Of a stretch of 37,945 nucleotides of DNA, positions 37,309 to 37,945 are shown in pieces. The position numbers and the translations under genes are program-made. The notes below the pieces were generated by a model. It was not told where the DNA came from. It did no database searches and worked only from the letters and a program-made list of their open reading frames with translations. Every line of letters begins with the position of its first letter. The stretch's first letter is position 1. This DNA is from Dehalococcoidia bacterium UBA5760 (GTDB lineage: Bacteria; Chloroflexota; Dehalococcoidia; Dehalococcoidales; UBA5760), in NCBI GenBank assembly GCA_002418895.1, contig DIFA01000005.1, forward strand, positions 1 to 37,945, read 5' to 3'.

Positions 37309-37945
37309 TCGGAAACCTAGTTTAAATCTTGTTAAGAGACAATGTGGGGTTCGAACTTACCGCCATCTTTATCAGCCCGTAATTTTTTCCGCCAGAAAGC
37401 TCGATAATAAAGATTCACTACCCAAATCGGTACCAGATTACGGCGTACCAGTCCGACCCTCCGCCAAATTGATGGTAGGCTGTAGAATTCGCACCAAACC
37501 CAGTCACGCCCCTTTTGCAACAACTCTCGTGACATTAGCTTTGGCTTAAACACGAGGTTAGACTCATACTGTAACCAGTCTTTGGTGACTATTCGGCCAG
37601 CCTTATCTAATGATTTGCAGAGAGCGGTACCCGGATATGGTACAGGCCAAGCAAACTGGGCACTCTCTAGCCGCATTTCCTGGGCAAAGCGGCTTGTACG
37701 CTCGAAAACATCTTCGTTGTCTCCGTCTAAACCAAGAATAAAGAAGCCGTGGATGGCGATACCGTGGGAGTGGATCTTTCTGATTACCGCTGGGTATTCA
37801 TCCACCAAACTAGCCCTCTTACCTATCGCTACCAGATTGTCAGGAGATACTGTCTCAAACCCGATGAGTAGGGCCTGGCAGCCGCTAGCGGCTGCCAGTT
37901 TTAGTAATTCATCATCTCTGGCTATCGCGACCGAGGCCTGAGCGA
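37290..37945. repeat. long direct repeat, copy 2 (cut by window end)
   Basis: Second copy of the 23312-23967 segment, offset by 13,978 bases with no indels and about ten substitutions over ~650 bases. The repeat continues to the last base of the window. Its left edge overlaps the 5' end of the sigma factor frame. Confidence 0.9.
37332..37945 (-). CDS. radical SAM protein, second copy, partial at window end
   Basis: The C-terminal ~205 residues match the protein at 23354-24664 almost exactly (differences such as S for I and Q for S in FERTSRFAQ and TKDWLQYES). The radical SAM cysteines lie beyond the window, so completeness is unknown. Its 3' end lies just upstream of the sigma factor gene in the same direction (23 bases between them), suggesting possible co-transcription. 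Confidence 0.85.
   Translation of the reverse strand, partial: AQASVAIARDDELLKLAAASGCQALLIGFETVSPDNLVAIGKRASLVDEYPAVIRKIHSHGIAIHGFFILGLDGDNEDVFERTSRFAQEMRLESAQFAWPVPYPGTALCKSLDKAGRIVTKDWLQYESNLVFKPKLMSRELLQKGRDWVWCEFYSLPSIWRRVGLVRRNLVPIWVVNLYYRAFWRKKLRADKDGGKFEPHIVS

Overview
The window looks like an accessory, heavily rearranged stretch of a bacterial chromosome. Gene types (SigA/RpoD-like sigma factor, malic enzyme with an ACT domain, B12-binding radical SAM protein, PRC-barrel/YegP fusion, ISXO2-type transposase, integrase tail of the type common in Dehalococcoidia) and the many small stress-type proteins suggest an uncultured Chloroflexota, probably Dehalococcoidia-like. This taxonomic call is an inference from remembered families. 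No rRNA gene and no CRISPR array was found.

Region 1 (1-15.3 kb) is the most unusual part. Every gene lies on the + strand, and the genes come as one- to four-gene modules separated by a degenerate direct repeat of about 60-150 bp, here called R1-R7 (about 614, 1411, 4145, 5555, 9211, 11995 and 14078). The left part of the full repeat is the last ~13 codons of a tyrosine recombinase gene read on the minus strand. An eighth copy of only that part (R8, 29.77 kb) is still joined to a recombinase C-terminal remnant. The right part carries a CAAGCA/TGCTTG inverted pair and, in the best copies, a sigma70-type promoter (TTGAAA-17-TATAGT) facing the next module. The modules carry: a small membrane protein; two tiny proteins; an ABC-F ATPase; an NAD-dependent epimerase-like protein; a DUF4177-like protein followed by a fluoride riboswitch and a prenyltransferase-like/dynamin-like GTPase pair; an ArsR regulator with an ABC-2 exporter; a phytoene-desaturase-like oxidoreductase; and a broken zinc-type alcohol dehydrogenase homologue. 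Gene fragments (mazE/mazF, MFS transporter, recombinase scraps) lie at module edges. The layout resembles a gene-cassette array built from recombinase-derived boundary repeats.

Region 2 (15.3-21.7 kb) is a mobile and toxin-antitoxin zone: intact mazEF with its own promoter and operator, a 5'-truncated serine recombinase that reads through a tRNA-Lys 3' half (an attachment-site scar), hicAB, a DUF5752-like gene, an ISXO2/IS1595 transposase, a minus-strand operon of three small genes, an odd tRNA gene with anticodon UAU and a long variable arm, and two small convergent genes.

Region 3 (21.9-37.9 kb) begins with malic enzyme and a radical SAM gene. The 3' half of that radical SAM gene is repeated ~98% identically and without indels 13,978 bp downstream, running off the window end. 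Between the copies are a degenerate-receiver response regulator with an upstream palindrome, a run of small stress-like or membrane proteins (DUF3096-like, DUF4382-like lipoprotein, PRC-barrel+YegP fusion, several peptides of under 60 residues), the integrase remnant, a strong orphan promoter followed by a terminator (candidate small RNA or attenuator), a HesB-like protein without cysteines, a geranylgeranyl-reductase-like flavoprotein, a metallo-beta-lactamase-fold hydrolase and a primary-type sigma factor.
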